Source: Duganella aceris
GTDB lineage: Bacteria; Pseudomonadota; Gammaproteobacteria; Burkholderiales; Burkholderiaceae_D
Direction of reading: 5' to 3'
DNA: 64,000 bases
Assembly (NCBI RefSeq): GCF_011090165.1
Contig: NZ_JAADJT010000010.1
Location: 62,001-126,000 of the forward strand
In this document: positions 1-10,581 of the stretch, one piece after another
Layout of the letters: each line of letters begins with the position of its first letter
Numbering within the stretch: position 1 is the first letter of the stretch
Program-made: the position numbers and the translations under genes
Notes under the pieces: generated by a model
What the model saw: only the letters and a program-made list of their open reading frames with translations
The model's database searches: none
What the model was told of the DNA's origin: nothing

Positions 1-81
1 GCCGTCGAGACGGCCTCCCGTCAGCGCCGGTTCCGCCGTCGTGGTCGACAGGCCGACGCGCAGGAGTCGAGCGGAGGTCAT
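1..81 (-). CDS. Start of a probable glycosyltransferase (partial, runs off the window)
   Basis: An ATG at 81 on the minus strand opens a frame that continues past the window edge, so only 27 codons are visible (starting MTSARLLRVGLSTTTAEPAL). It overlaps the stop of the upstream rmd by four bases (ATGA), the usual sign of translational coupling in a sugar operon. The short N-terminus with RVGLSTTT resembles the first strand of GT-B fold glycosyltransferases that act after GDP-rhamnose synthesis. This identity is an inference from context and a short motif; only the start and coupling are seen directly. Confidence 0.5.
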   Translation of the reverse strand, partial: MTSARLLRVGLSTTTAEPALTGGRLDG

Positions 82-992
82 GCCGAAGGCGATGCCGAGT
101 ACATCCAGCGCAGCGTGTCGGCCAGCGGCAGCGCCGCCAGCGGGCCGGTGGCGGCCACCAGGCGGCGGTTGTCGCCGACCAGCCGCACCACTTCATTGGC
201 GCGCACGAAGGCCGGGTTGACCTGCACATTGATGCGATAGCCGGCGATGTCGGCCATCATGTCCAGCGCCTCGCCCAGCGAGTAGCCGTGGCCGGAGCAG
301 ATGTTGAACGCCTGGCCCGCCGGCGCGGCGGCCAGCAGCTTGCGATAGCTCTTCGCGACCATGCGCACGTCGGAAAAGTCGCGCCACACGTGCAGGTTGC
401 CCAGCTCGATGTCGGCCGCCTGGCGGCGGAAATGCGCGACGATTTTCGGCAGCAGGAAATTCTCGTGCTGGCCGATGCCGGTGTAGTTGAACGGACGCAC
501 GACGATCAGCGGCAGCTTGTCCTGCCACAGCCGCGCCATGTACTCCATCGCCAGCTTGCTGACGGCGTAGTCGTTGGCCGGCGCCGGCGGCACGTCCTCG
601 CCGATCACGCCGACGTCGGTGTTGCCGTAGATATTGGCGCTGGACGCCAGCAGCACCGCCGACGGCTTTTTCTCCAGCCCGGCCAGCGCTTCCAGCAGGT
701 TGCGGGTGCCGGCCACGTTGACGCGGTAGATTTGCTCGATGTCGCCGTGGCCGACGAAGGCGATGGCGGCCAGATGGGCCACCACGTCCGGCTTGACCTG
801 CCGCACCATCGCGGCCAGGCCGGCGCGGTCGTTCAGGTCGACGGCGAACTCGCCCTCGGCCGGCGTGTGACCCGGCGTGACCGTGCCGAAGACTTCATAG
901 CCGGCGTCGCGCAGTTCTTGCGCGACATAGCGGCCGGTGAAGCCGGACAAGCCGGTAATCAGGGCGCGTTTGCCCGAACCCTCAGCGGCCAT
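78..992 (-). CDS. rmd: GDP-4-dehydro-6-deoxy-D-mannose reductase (NAD-dependent epimerase/dehydratase family)
   Basis: This 304-residue short-chain dehydrogenase of the extended type has an N-terminal Rossmann motif (GLSGFTGRYV near residue 14) and the catalytic YxxxK as YAVSK, with a nearby SSANIYG segment supplying the Ser. It follows gmd with a 9-base gap, and the gmd stop lies within its ribosome site (AAGGA upstream of the ATG at 992). Gmd makes GDP-4-keto-6-deoxymannose; a reductase of this type yields GDP-D-rhamnose for lipopolysaccharide or exopolysaccharide. A GDP-L-fucose synthase is less likely because the protein resembles Rmd and the next gene looks like a glycosyltransferase. 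Confidence 0.85.
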   Translation of the reverse strand: MAAEGSGKRALITGLSGFTGRYVAQELRDAGYEVFGTVTPGHTPAEGEFAVDLNDRAGLAAMVRQVKPDVVAHLAAIAFVGHGDIEQIYRVNVAGTRNLLEALAGLEKKPSAVLLASSANIYGNTDVGVIGEDVPPAPANDYAVSKLAMEYMARLWQDKLPLIVVRPFNYTGIGQHENFLLPKIVAHFRRQAADIELGNLHVWRDFSDVRMVAKSYRKLLAAAPAGQAFNICSGHGYSLGEALDMMADIAGYRINVQVNPAFVRANEVVRLVGDNRRLVAATGPLAALPLADTLRWMYSASPSA

Positions 993-1001
993 GGGGATTC
1001 C

Positions 1002-2045
1002 TTAGAAAGAGAAACCGGCTTTGTTGCGGCGCAGGTCGGCCTCGACCATCATCTGGCACAGCTGCTCCAGCGTGGTCGACGGCTTCCAGCCCAGTTCCTT
1101 TTCAGCCTTGGACGGGTCGCCGATCAGCAGTTCCACTTCCGCAGGACGGTAGAACTTAGGATTGACGCGCACCAGCACCTTGCCGGTTTTCTTGCAGGTG
1201 CCGATTTCATGGTCGGCCTCGCCGCTCCAGGCGATGCTGACGTCGATCGCCTTGAAGGCCATGCTGACGAAATCGCGCACGGTCTCGGTGCGGTTGGTGG
1301 CCAGCACATAGGTGTCGGGCTGGTCGGCCTGCAGGATGCGCCACATGCCTTCGACGTATTCCTTGGCGAAACCCCAGTCGCGCTTGGCGTCCATATTGCC
1401 CAGCTCCAGCACGTCCAGCTGGCCCAGATGGATCTTGGCCACCGAGTCGGTGATCTTGCGGGTGACGAATTCACGGCCGCGCAGCGGCGACTCGTGGTTG
1501 AACAGGATGCCGGAGCAGCCGAAGATGCCATAGGATTCGCGGTAGTTCACGGTCATCCAGTGGGCATACAGCTTGGCCACGCCGTACGGGCTGCGCGGGT
1601 AGAACGGGGTGTCTTCCTTTTGCGGCACGGCTTGCACCTTGCCGAACATTTCCGAGGTCGACGCCTGGTAGAAGCGGATCTTCGGATTGACGATGCGGAT
1701 CGCTTCCAGCAGGTTGACCGGGCCGACGCCGGTGATCTCGGCGGTGGTGACCGGCTGCTCGAACGACACGCCGACGAAGCTTTGCGCCGCCAGGTTATAC
1801 ACTTCGTCCGGCTGCGCGTTTTGCAGCAGGCGGATGCTGGAACCGAGGTCGGTCAGGTCGTATTCGACCAGTTTCAGGTTCGGGTGCGACTGGATGCCCA
1901 GTTCTTCAATACGCCAGAAATTAACCGAGCTGGTACGGCGATAGGTGCCGGTGACTTCATAGCCTTTTTCCAGCAACAGTTCAGCGAGGTAGGCGCCATC
2001 TTGGCCGGTGATGCCCGTTACCAGGGCTTTCTTCATTTTCTGCAT
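1002..2045 (-). CDS. gmd: GDP-mannose 4,6-dehydratase
   Basis: The enzyme converts GDP-D-mannose to GDP-4-keto-6-deoxy-D-mannose in the cytosol. The 347-residue protein has the Rossmann motif GITGQDGAYLAELL at its N-terminus, the TSEMFG segment and the YxxxK motif as YGVAK, and ends at the normal family length. The frame can be extended to a TTG at 2057, but the ATG at 2045 (MQKMKKALVTG) has a GGAT about 12 bases upstream and fits the family start better; the ATG at 2036 is also possible. It is the first gene of a three-gene minus-strand operon with rmd and a probable glycosyltransferase. Confidence 0.93.
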   Translation of the reverse strand: MQKMKKALVTGITGQDGAYLAELLLEKGYEVTGTYRRTSSVNFWRIEELGIQSHPNLKLVEYDLTDLGSSIRLLQNAQPDEVYNLAAQSFVGVSFEQPVTTAEITGVGPVNLLEAIRIVNPKIRFYQASTSEMFGKVQAVPQKEDTPFYPRSPYGVAKLYAHWMTVNYRESYGIFGCSGILFNHESPLRGREFVTRKITDSVAKIHLGQLDVLELGNMDAKRDWGFAKEYVEGMWRILQADQPDTYVLATNRTETVRDFVSMAFKAIDVSIAWSGEADHEIGTCKKTGKVLVRVNPKFYRPAEVELLIGDPSKAEKELGWKPSTTLEQLCQMMVEADLRRNKAGFSF

Positions 2046-2174
2046 GGTGAATAACAATCCAAGTCATGGGTAATATTAGTAGCCCGCTATTGTAACAGAG
2101 CGAAACTTGCGCACTTCTCACCAAATCTCTCGATTACATCACTTACATCTTGTTACAGGAGTATTTTTTTGGCG

Positions 2175-2220
2175 ATAAAAAAGGCCGGCCCGCCTCCCAG
2201 ATGAGAACCGGTCCGACCTT
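2175..2220 (-). terminator. Rho-independent terminator after maeB
   Basis: Reading the minus strand after the maeB stop, a GC-rich arm (AAGGTCGGACCGG) pairs with CCGGCCTT, with one G.T wobble and one mismatch, around a loop of about 20 bases. It is followed by a run of six T. It separates maeB from gmd, which therefore probably has its own promoter in 2046-2170. Confidence 0.65.
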
Positions 2221-2240
2221 GTTGGCGGGCAAACGCCGGT

Positions 2241-4559
<2,319 letters not shown>

Positions 4560-4811
4560 GCTGTGCGGCCTTCCTGTTTGTGCAATCGGAAAGCTTACGA
4601 TTTTATCAGACCAATTCTTGCGAATACGTAGGTATTTTCACCAACCCGTATGAGCGATATCAAGCTTTGTTATGACGCACCGCAGAAATAAAGCGACAAA
4701 CGCCGGTTTTAGCGACATTTAGCGCATCGGTAGACATCATATAACTCATTTTACGAATTGATAGTCGTGCGCTATTACAAAAGTGCCTGTAATTGCAATT
4801 GCTAATTTTCA

Positions 4812-4847
4812 TCGACCCGAGCGCGGAATTCGTCGCTACAATGCCAT
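4812..4847 (+). promoter_or_regulatory. Candidate thiL promoter with possible leaderless start
   Basis: TACAAT at 4837-4842 is a good -10 box only five bases before the thiL ATG at 4848. A poor -35 (TCGACC, 4812) lies 19 bases upstream. No purine-rich ribosome site lies between, so transcription from this box would start at or next to the ATG. The rest of the 288-base maeB-thiL gap (4560-4811) is relatively AT-rich and holds no gene; it must also carry the maeB promoter. Confidence 0.35.
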
Positions 4848-5822
4848 ATGCTCTCCGAATTCGACCTGATCAAGCACTATTTCCAGCGCCCCGGGCGCGC
4901 CGGCCGCGCCACGCTGGGCATCGGCGACGATTGCGCGCTGCTGACGCCCACGCCCGGCATGCAGACGGCGATCTCGTCCGACATGCTGGTCGAGGGCCGG
5001 CATTTCTTTGCCGGCGAGGATCCGGCGCGGCTGGGCCACAAGGCGCTGGCGGTGAATCTGTCGGACCTGGCGGCGATGGGCGCGCGGCCGGTCGGCTTCA
5101 CGCTGGCGCTGGCGCTGCCGGCCGCCAACCGCGACTGGCTGGCCGGCTTTTCGCAAGGCTTGTTCGCGCTGGCCGACGCCTTCGACATCGAACTGATCGG
5201 CGGCGACACCACCAAGGGCCCGCTCAACATCTGCATCACCGTGTTCGGCGAAGTGCGGCCGGGCCAGGCGCTGCGGCGTGGCGCGGCCCAGGCCGGCGAC
5301 GATATCTGGATCTCCGGCACGCTGGGCGACGCCCGCCTGGCGCTGGCCGGCTACCGGCTGGAATTGCCGCAGCCGCTGGACGCCGCCAGCCTGCAGGCGG
5401 CCGCCGCGCGCATGCACACGCCGTCGCCACGCGTGGCGCTGGGACTGCTGCTGGCGCAACAGGGCATCGCCCACGCCGCGATCGACATCTCGGACGGGCT
5501 GGTCGGCGACCTCGGACATATTCTGCACGCGTCGGCGCTCGGCGCCACGCTGGATCTCGACGCGCTGCCGGCCGGCCCGGTGCTGGCCGCGCAAGACATC
5601 GCGCTGCGCCGCGCCTACTGCGCCGCCGGCGGCGACGATTACGAGCTGTGCTTCACCGCGCCGGCGTCGGCGCGCGCGGCGGTGCTGGCCGCCGCCGACA
5701 GCGTCGCCACGCCGGTGACGCGGGTCGGCGCCATCGACGCGGCATCAGGCCTGCGGCTGGTCGATGCGCAGGGCCTGCCGCTGCAACTCAAACTCGACAG
5801 CTTCGATCACTTCACGTCCTGA
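4848..5822 (+). CDS. thiL: Thiamine-monophosphate kinase
   Basis: ThiL phosphorylates thiamine monophosphate to thiamine diphosphate, the last step of cofactor synthesis. The 324-residue protein has the AIR-synthetase/ThiL fold: GIGDDCALL at the N-terminus, SSDMLVEGRHF, NLSDLAAMGA, IGGDTTKGP and a C-terminal GGDDYELCF, which bind Mg-ATP and substrate. Length is normal. No Shine-Dalgarno sequence precedes the ATG. In many betaproteobacteria pgpA and cinA follow directly; here a convergent GGDEF-EAL gene overlaps its 3' end by 16 bases and pncC comes after that. Confidence 0.95.
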   Translation: MLSEFDLIKHYFQRPGRAGRATLGIGDDCALLTPTPGMQTAISSDMLVEGRHFFAGEDPARLGHKALAVNLSDLAAMGARPVGFTLALALPAANRDWLAGFSQGLFALADAFDIELIGGDTTKGPLNICITVFGEVRPGQALRRGAAQAGDDIWISGTLGDARLALAGYRLELPQPLDAASLQAAAARMHTPSPRVALGLLLAQQGIAHAAIDISDGLVGDLGHILHASALGATLDLDALPAGPVLAAQDIALRRAYCAAGGDDYELCFTAPASARAAVLAAADSVATPVTRVGAIDAASGLRLVDAQGLPLQLKLDSFDHFTS

Positions 5823-8425
5823 ATCGCCGGCTGCAGCGCGGTCGCATCCTCATCCGGCTGCCCGGCGCGGCGGCCACTGCCGTGCATCAGCCAGTAATGG
5901 TGGAAGGCCAGCCGGATGTTGTCGCGCAGCTGCGTGTCGTCCCACGGCTTGGTGTAGAACCGGTAGATGGCGCCGCGGTTGATCGAATCCAGCACCGCCT
6001 CCAGCCCGGTATAGCCGGACAGGATGATGCGTATCGTCTCCGGATACATCTCCTTGACCTTGCTGAGGAACTCGGTGCCGCTCATCACCGGCATGCGCTG
6101 GTCGCACACGATCACCTGCACCGAATGCAGCGCCAACAGCTCGAACGCCTCGACCGGCGAGGCCGCCGTCAGGATCTGGTAGCCGTCGCGGCGGAACAGC
6201 CGGTGCAGCGAGGCCAGCACGTTGACGTCGTCGTCGACGATCAACAGCGTCTGCGCCGGATGGCCGTTGTTGCCCGGCGCCGGCGGCAGCGAACGGCCCG
6301 AGGTCACCAGCGCGCCCAACTCGTCCGGCGGCAGCGGGCGGCTGAAGAAATAGCCCTGGATCTCGTCGCAGCGGCTGCGCCGCAGGTACTCCAGCTGCGG
6401 CCGCGTCTCGACGCCCTCGGCGATCACCCGCAGCTTCAGGCTGTGCGCCATGCTGATGATGGCCTGCGCGATCGCCGCGTCGTTGGGGTTGGTGGTGATG
6501 TCGCGCACGAAGGCGATGTCGATCTTCAGCTTGTCGATCGGGAAGCGCTGCAGATAGGCCAGCGACGAATAGCCGGTGCCGAAATCGTCGATCGCCACCT
6601 TGATGCCGATCTGCTTCAGGTTGGTCAGCACGGTGATGGTGCGCTCGGCGTTGGACATCAGCGCGGTCTCGGTCAGCTCCAGCTCCAGCAGCTCGGCCGG
6701 GACCTGGTGCCGCGCCAGCGCCGAGCGCACCTCCTGCTCCAGGTCGCCCTCGACGAACTGGCGGCTGGCGACGTTGACCGCCACCCGCACCGGGCCCACG
6801 CCGCCGCGCAGCCACTCCCCGATCTGGCGGCAGGCGGCGTCGATGATCCAAGCGCCGACCCGCACGATCAGGCCGGTATCCTCCAGCACCGGCACGAACT
6901 CGGCCGGATACACCATGCCGAAGCCGGGCCGCTGCCAGCGCAGCAGCGCTTCGACCCCGGCGAAGGCGCCGGTGTGCAGGTTGACCTTGGGCTGGTAGTG
7001 CAGCAGCAGCTCGTCGCCGTCGAGCGCGCGGCGCAGCGCCAGCTCCATGTCGAGCCGCGCCAGCACCTGCACGTTCATGCCGGCGGTGAAGAAGCGGTAG
7101 CCGTCGCGCCCGGCCTGCTTGGCGCGCTCCATCGCGGTGTCGGCGTACTTGATCAGGGTTTCCGGATCGGTGGCGTCGTCCGGGTACATGGCGATGCCGA
7201 TGCTGGCGCTGAGCACGGCCGGATGGCCGTCCAGGTCGAACGGCAGGCGCAGCGCCTCGCGTACCTCGTTGGCGGTGTGGACCGCGTCCTGCTGGTCGCG
7301 CGGCATGGTCAGGATCAGCGCGAACTCGTCGCCGCCCAAGCGGCCGACGGTGTCGCGGATGCGCACGCACTGCACCAGCCGGGTGCTGAACTGGCGCAGC
7401 AGCTCGTCGCCCAGCGCGTGGCCGAGCGAATCGTTGATGTTCTTGAAGCGGTCCAGCGCGATGAACAGCACCACGATGCGCCACGCCTTGTCCTGCGCCA
7501 GCGCGATGGCGTCGGCCAGGGTCTGGTAGAACAGCGTGCGGTTGGGCAGGCCGGTCAGGCTGTCGTAGTGGGCCATGTGCTGCAACAGCTCCTCGGCCTG
7601 GCGCCGCTCGCTGATGTCGCGCGCCACGCCGAGCAGGATCGCGGGCTGGCCGGCGCGCTGCAACAGCTGCCAATAAATCTCGACCGGCACCGCGATCAGG
7701 TCGCGCCGCATCAGCTCCAGCTCGATCAACTCCGGCGCGCGCGCCGGACCGATGGCGGCGGCGTAATCCTCCAGCCGCGCCGCCTGCGCGCACAGCGCTG
7801 CCGGCGCGCCCAGGCCCAGCCGGCTGGCGGTCTGGCCCAGCATTTCCGCGCGCGGATAGGCCAGCATGCGGCAGGCGCCGTCGTTGACGTCGACCAGCTC
7901 GGCGCTGACCGCATCGAGCAGGAAGATGGCGTCGGCGGTGGCGTCCATCGCGCTGCGGAAGCGTTGCAATTCGGCGGTGCGCTCGCGCACGGTCTGCTCC
8001 AGGCGGGCGTTGTACTCGCGCTCGCGGCGGTGCAGCAGGCGCATTTCCAGGATGTTGCGGATGCGCGTCAGCACCTCGACCGGATCGAAGGGCTTGCTGA
8101 TGAAATCGCGCGCGCCGGCCTCGAAGGCGCGCAGCTTGTGGTCGGGCTGGGCGGTGACCACCAGCACCGGCAGCCAGGCGTCGGTCTCCAGCGGTTTGAG
8201 CGCCTCCATCACGTCGAAGCCGTTCATGCCGGGCATGTGCAGGTCGAGGATGATCAGGTCGTAGCGGTGTTGCGCATGCCAGCCGGCCACCACGCGCGGA
8301 TCGGTGGTGGCGCTGACGGCCTTGTAGCCGGTGGAGTTGAGCAGGAATTCCAGCAGCTCGACATTCACCGGCTGATCGTCGACGATCAGGATGCGGGCGT
8401 GGTACAGGTCGGACTGGCTGATCAT
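5807..8425 (-). CDS. REC-PAS-GGDEF-EAL-REC cyclic-di-GMP signalling protein
   Basis: This 872-residue cytosolic protein has an N-terminal receiver (about 10-125: ILIVDDQPVN, LDLHMPGMNG, SKPFD), a PAS domain (about 155-280), a GGDEF domain with intact GGDEF and an RxxD inhibitory site five residues before it, and an EAL domain with EALLRW, DDFGTGYSSL and EGVET. A second receiver (about 745-865: LLIVDDDVNV, CDQRMP, TKPWDD) closes the protein. Both cyclase and phosphodiesterase motifs look intact. The frame extends to 8521, but the ATG at 8425 has GGAG six bases upstream and starts right before the receiver. It overlaps the thiL end by 16 bases, tail to tail. No partner kinase lies nearby. Confidence 0.9.
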   Translation of the reverse strand: MISQSDLYHARILIVDDQPVNVELLEFLLNSTGYKAVSATTDPRVVAGWHAQHRYDLIILDLHMPGMNGFDVMEALKPLETDAWLPVLVVTAQPDHKLRAFEAGARDFISKPFDPVEVLTRIRNILEMRLLHRREREYNARLEQTVRERTAELQRFRSAMDATADAIFLLDAVSAELVDVNDGACRMLAYPRAEMLGQTASRLGLGAPAALCAQAARLEDYAAAIGPARAPELIELELMRRDLIAVPVEIYWQLLQRAGQPAILLGVARDISERRQAEELLQHMAHYDSLTGLPNRTLFYQTLADAIALAQDKAWRIVVLFIALDRFKNINDSLGHALGDELLRQFSTRLVQCVRIRDTVGRLGGDEFALILTMPRDQQDAVHTANEVREALRLPFDLDGHPAVLSASIGIAMYPDDATDPETLIKYADTAMERAKQAGRDGYRFFTAGMNVQVLARLDMELALRRALDGDELLLHYQPKVNLHTGAFAGVEALLRWQRPGFGMVYPAEFVPVLEDTGLIVRVGAWIIDAACRQIGEWLRGGVGPVRVAVNVASRQFVEGDLEQEVRSALARHQVPAELLELELTETALMSNAERTITVLTNLKQIGIKVAIDDFGTGYSSLAYLQRFPIDKLKIDIAFVRDITTNPNDAAIAQAIISMAHSLKLRVIAEGVETRPQLEYLRRSRCDEIQGYFFSRPLPPDELGALVTSGRSLPPAPGNNGHPAQTLLIVDDDVNVLASLHRLFRRDGYQILTAASPVEAFELLALHSVQVIVCDQRMPVMSGTEFLSKVKEMYPETIRIILSGYTGLEAVLDSINRGAIYRFYTKPWDDTQLRDNIRLAFHHYWLMHGSGRRAGQPDEDATALQPAIQDVK

Positions 8426-8659
8426 GGCGGCTCCGTGGGTTCTCATCGGGAACGGCGTCATGGCCGGTCCTGACCGCTTATGAAGAGCAGCATAACTGAG
8501 CCTGCCCGATCGGCGGCGCACGGCTGCGGTATCTGGGCAGCTTAACTCCGGGCAATCTTAGCCGAGTGTACGCAAGAACAAATCGGCGGTCTAATGTTTT
8601 TTTGTGCACCGCATGTTACAGTTGCAGCAAGCCATCCGCCGCTTCAGAAGGAGAATCCC

Positions 8660-9154
8660 ATGAGTTCCAACAACAGCGACACCATCCTCGACCTCGCCGC
8701 GCAGGTCGGCAAAGCCCTGCACGACAAGGGCCTGATCCTGGCGACCGCCGAATCGTGCACCGGCGGCGGCGTGGCGCAGGCCATCACCGAAATCGCCGGC
8801 TCGACGGCATGGTTCGACTGCGGCTTCATCGCCTATTCCAACGCCTCCAAGACCGAGATGCTGGACGTATCGGCGGCGCTGATCGCGCAGATGGGCAGCG
8901 TTTCGGAAGAAGTCGCGGCGGCGATGGCGAGCGGCGCGCTGGGCGCCAGCAACGCCCATCTGGCGGTGTCGACCACCGGCATCGCCGGGCCGACCGGCGC
9001 GGTGCCGGGCAAGCCGGTGGGCACGGTCTGCTTCGGCTGGGCCAACGCCGACAGCGTGCACACCGAGCGGCTGGTGTTCAGCGGCGACCGCCGCGCGGTG
9101 CGCGAGCAGACGGTGATCCACGCATTGCAGGGACTGCTGCGATTCATTAACTAG
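8660..9154 (+). CDS. pncC: Nicotinamide-nucleotide amidase, CinA C-terminal family
   Basis: The 164-residue protein is the stand-alone CinA C-terminal domain (PncC), which deamidates nicotinamide mononucleotide to nicotinate mononucleotide in pyridine nucleotide recycling. Motifs seen are ATAESCTGGGVAQAI, with the conserved SCTGG nucleophile region, and STTGIAGPTGAVPGKPVGTV. The start at 8660 is set by AGGAG eight bases upstream; an earlier in-frame ATG at 8594 has none. In related genomes it often follows thiL and pgpA. The 234-base gap before it (8426-8659) carries divergent promoters only. Confidence 0.9.
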   Translation: MSSNNSDTILDLAAQVGKALHDKGLILATAESCTGGGVAQAITEIAGSTAWFDCGFIAYSNASKTEMLDVSAALIAQMGSVSEEVAAAMASGALGASNAHLAVSTTGIAGPTGAVPGKPVGTVCFGWANADSVHTERLVFSGDRRAVREQTVIHALQGLLRFIN

Positions 9155-9217
9155 GCGGTTGCCTTAAGACCACAAAACAATTACTCTCTTCGCATTCACG
9201 CGATTCGGGAGTGGTTG

Positions 9218-9958
9218 ATGCAAAACACGGTACATTTTATTCTCCAAGGCAAAGGCGGCATCGGCAAGACGCTGGTGTCGACCATCCTGGCGCAATGGAT
9301 CGCGTCCAAGGACGTGGCCGAAGGCCAGCAGCCGCTGCGCTGCTACGACACCGACCAGGAGAACGCCACCTTCTCGCGCTACAAGGCGATGGAGGTCAAG
9401 CACGTGCCGGTGATGACGGACAGCCGCAACATCGACCCCAAGCGCTTCGACGCGCTGATGATCGACATCCTGGAGCAGGACGGCAACTGCGTGATCGACA
9501 ACGGCGCCAACACCTTCTCGCCGCTGATGGGTTACCTGATCGAGAACGACTGCTTCGCGCTGTTGCAGGAATCCGGGCGCAAGGTCTACATCCACACCAT
9601 CGTCGGCGGCGGCGACACGCTGCACGACACCGCGATGGGTTTCGTCTCGACCGCCAAGGCCACCACGGTGCCGCTGGTGCTGTGGGAAAACGAGCATTTC
9701 GGACTGCTGCAATCGGCGTCCGGCAAGCAATTCACCGAATCGCAGACCTACGCCGACAACGCGGCGCGGGTGCGCGGCCGGGTGGTGCTGTCGGCGCGCA
9801 ACGCCGACACCTTCGGCGCCGACATCAAGAAGATGAACACGGCGCGGCTGACCGCCAACGAGGTCAAGGAAAGCGACAAGTTCAACGTGATGGAAAAGCA
9901 GCGCATCAAGGTCGTGTTCCGCGACCTGTTCGAACAACTCGACAAAGTGCAGTGGTAA
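9218..9958 (+). CDS. TraL-like P-loop ATPase, orphan conjugation-type protein
   Basis: This 246-residue protein has a deviant Walker A motif near its N-terminus (GKGGIGKT, residues 11-18), a CYDTDQENATFSRYKA segment, VIDNGANTFSPL and ALLQESG. The overall pattern matches TraL of the IncP plasmid transfer region, a ParA/MinD-like ATPase, more than chromosomal ParA. GGGAG at 9207-9211 sets the ATG at 9218. It is followed after six bases by a TraM-like gene, the same order as IncP traL-traM. No relaxase, oriT, coupling protein or pilus genes are in the window, so its role here is unknown. The family assignment is from memory of the IncP sequence. Confidence 0.75.
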   Translation: MQNTVHFILQGKGGIGKTLVSTILAQWIASKDVAEGQQPLRCYDTDQENATFSRYKAMEVKHVPVMTDSRNIDPKRFDALMIDILEQDGNCVIDNGANTFSPLMGYLIENDCFALLQESGRKVYIHTIVGGGDTLHDTAMGFVSTAKATTVPLVLWENEHFGLLQSASGKQFTESQTYADNAARVRGRVVLSARNADTFGADIKKMNTARLTANEVKESDKFNVMEKQRIKVVFRDLFEQLDKVQW

Positions 9959-9964
9959 GCGGCC

Positions 9965-10492
9965 ATGGATCAGCAGAAGCTGCGCAGTCTGGTCTTTGAG
10001 AAAACCGGGGTCAAGATCGACATCGACGACCCGGTGTTCGCGCTGGTGGCGCTGAATGAAGCGGTGCTGGAGGAAGCGGTGGAGCGGCACGTCGCGCTGA
10101 TCGACGCCGCCTCGCAGGAGCTGGCGCAGCAAGCGCGGCTGGCGGGCGGGCTGGCGCCGCACGACGCCGGCGCGCGCAAGCCCGCCCCGGCCGGCTACGC
10201 CCCGGCCCCGGCCGCGCCGGTGGGCGCGATCGCCACGCAAGCGCCGGCGATCACGCCGCGCGAGCTGCGGCTGCTGGGCGCCGCCGCCGGCATCGCCATA
10301 TTGAGCGCGCTGATCGTGCTGGGTGGCCAGGCCGCGTTCAGCAAAGCGCCGCCGGCGCCGGTGATCCAACAAGCGAAGTCGCTGACGGCGGAAGAAGCGC
10401 TCGCGCTGCAAAACGCCGACAAGCTGAGCAAAGCGATCCAAAAGCTCGACCCCAAAGTCCGCGCCCAACTGCAAGCCGAACTACAAAAATAA
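9965..10492 (+). CDS. TraM-like membrane protein, partner of the TraL-like ATPase
   Basis: The 175-residue protein begins with a helical segment (VFEKTGVKIDIDDPVFALVA) resembling the N-terminus of IncP TraM. A Pro/Ala-rich linker (about 71-98) follows, then one membrane segment (about 104-121) and a short charged helix. It is presumably a single-pass inner-membrane protein with its N-terminus in the cytosol, next to the TraL-like ATPase. Spacing of six bases means co-transcription. Its stop codon TAA is also the first three bases of a repeated palindromic element, so the C-terminus may have been cut when the element arrived. No function is proven for this pair outside plasmids. Confidence 0.6.
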   Translation: MDQQKLRSLVFEKTGVKIDIDDPVFALVALNEAVLEEAVERHVALIDAASQELAQQARLAGGLAPHDAGARKPAPAGYAPAPAAPVGAIATQAPAITPRELRLLGAAAGIAILSALIVLGGQAAFSKAPPAPVIQQAKSLTAEEALALQNADKLSKAIQKLDPKVRAQLQAELQK

Positions 10493-10493
10493 C

Positions 10494-10581
10494 TCCGGGG
10501 TCAGAGCTAAAAACTGGACACGAGTTCAACCGTAGCGCGCTACGGTTGAACTCGTGTCCAGTTTTTAGCTCTGACCCCGGA
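10494..10581. repeat. 88-bp perfect palindrome, copy A of a dispersed element
   Basis: Two 44-base arms are exact reverse complements with no spacer (centre between 10537 and 10538). The outer part begins TCCGGGGTCAGAGCTAAAAA and continues to CTGGACACG; the inner part is specific to this copy. It starts two bases after the stop of the TraM-like gene and is followed by ATTTTTC, so as RNA it would form a very long terminator hairpin. A second copy lies at 55664-55752 with the same outer 29 bases, left flank TAAC and right flank TTTTT. Confidence 0.95.

Noticed and set aside
4793..8473. A plus-strand open frame of about 1,230 codons across thiL and the GGDEF-EAL gene
   Set aside because: It covers thiL out of frame and then the antisense of the c-di-GMP gene; both true genes have clear domains.
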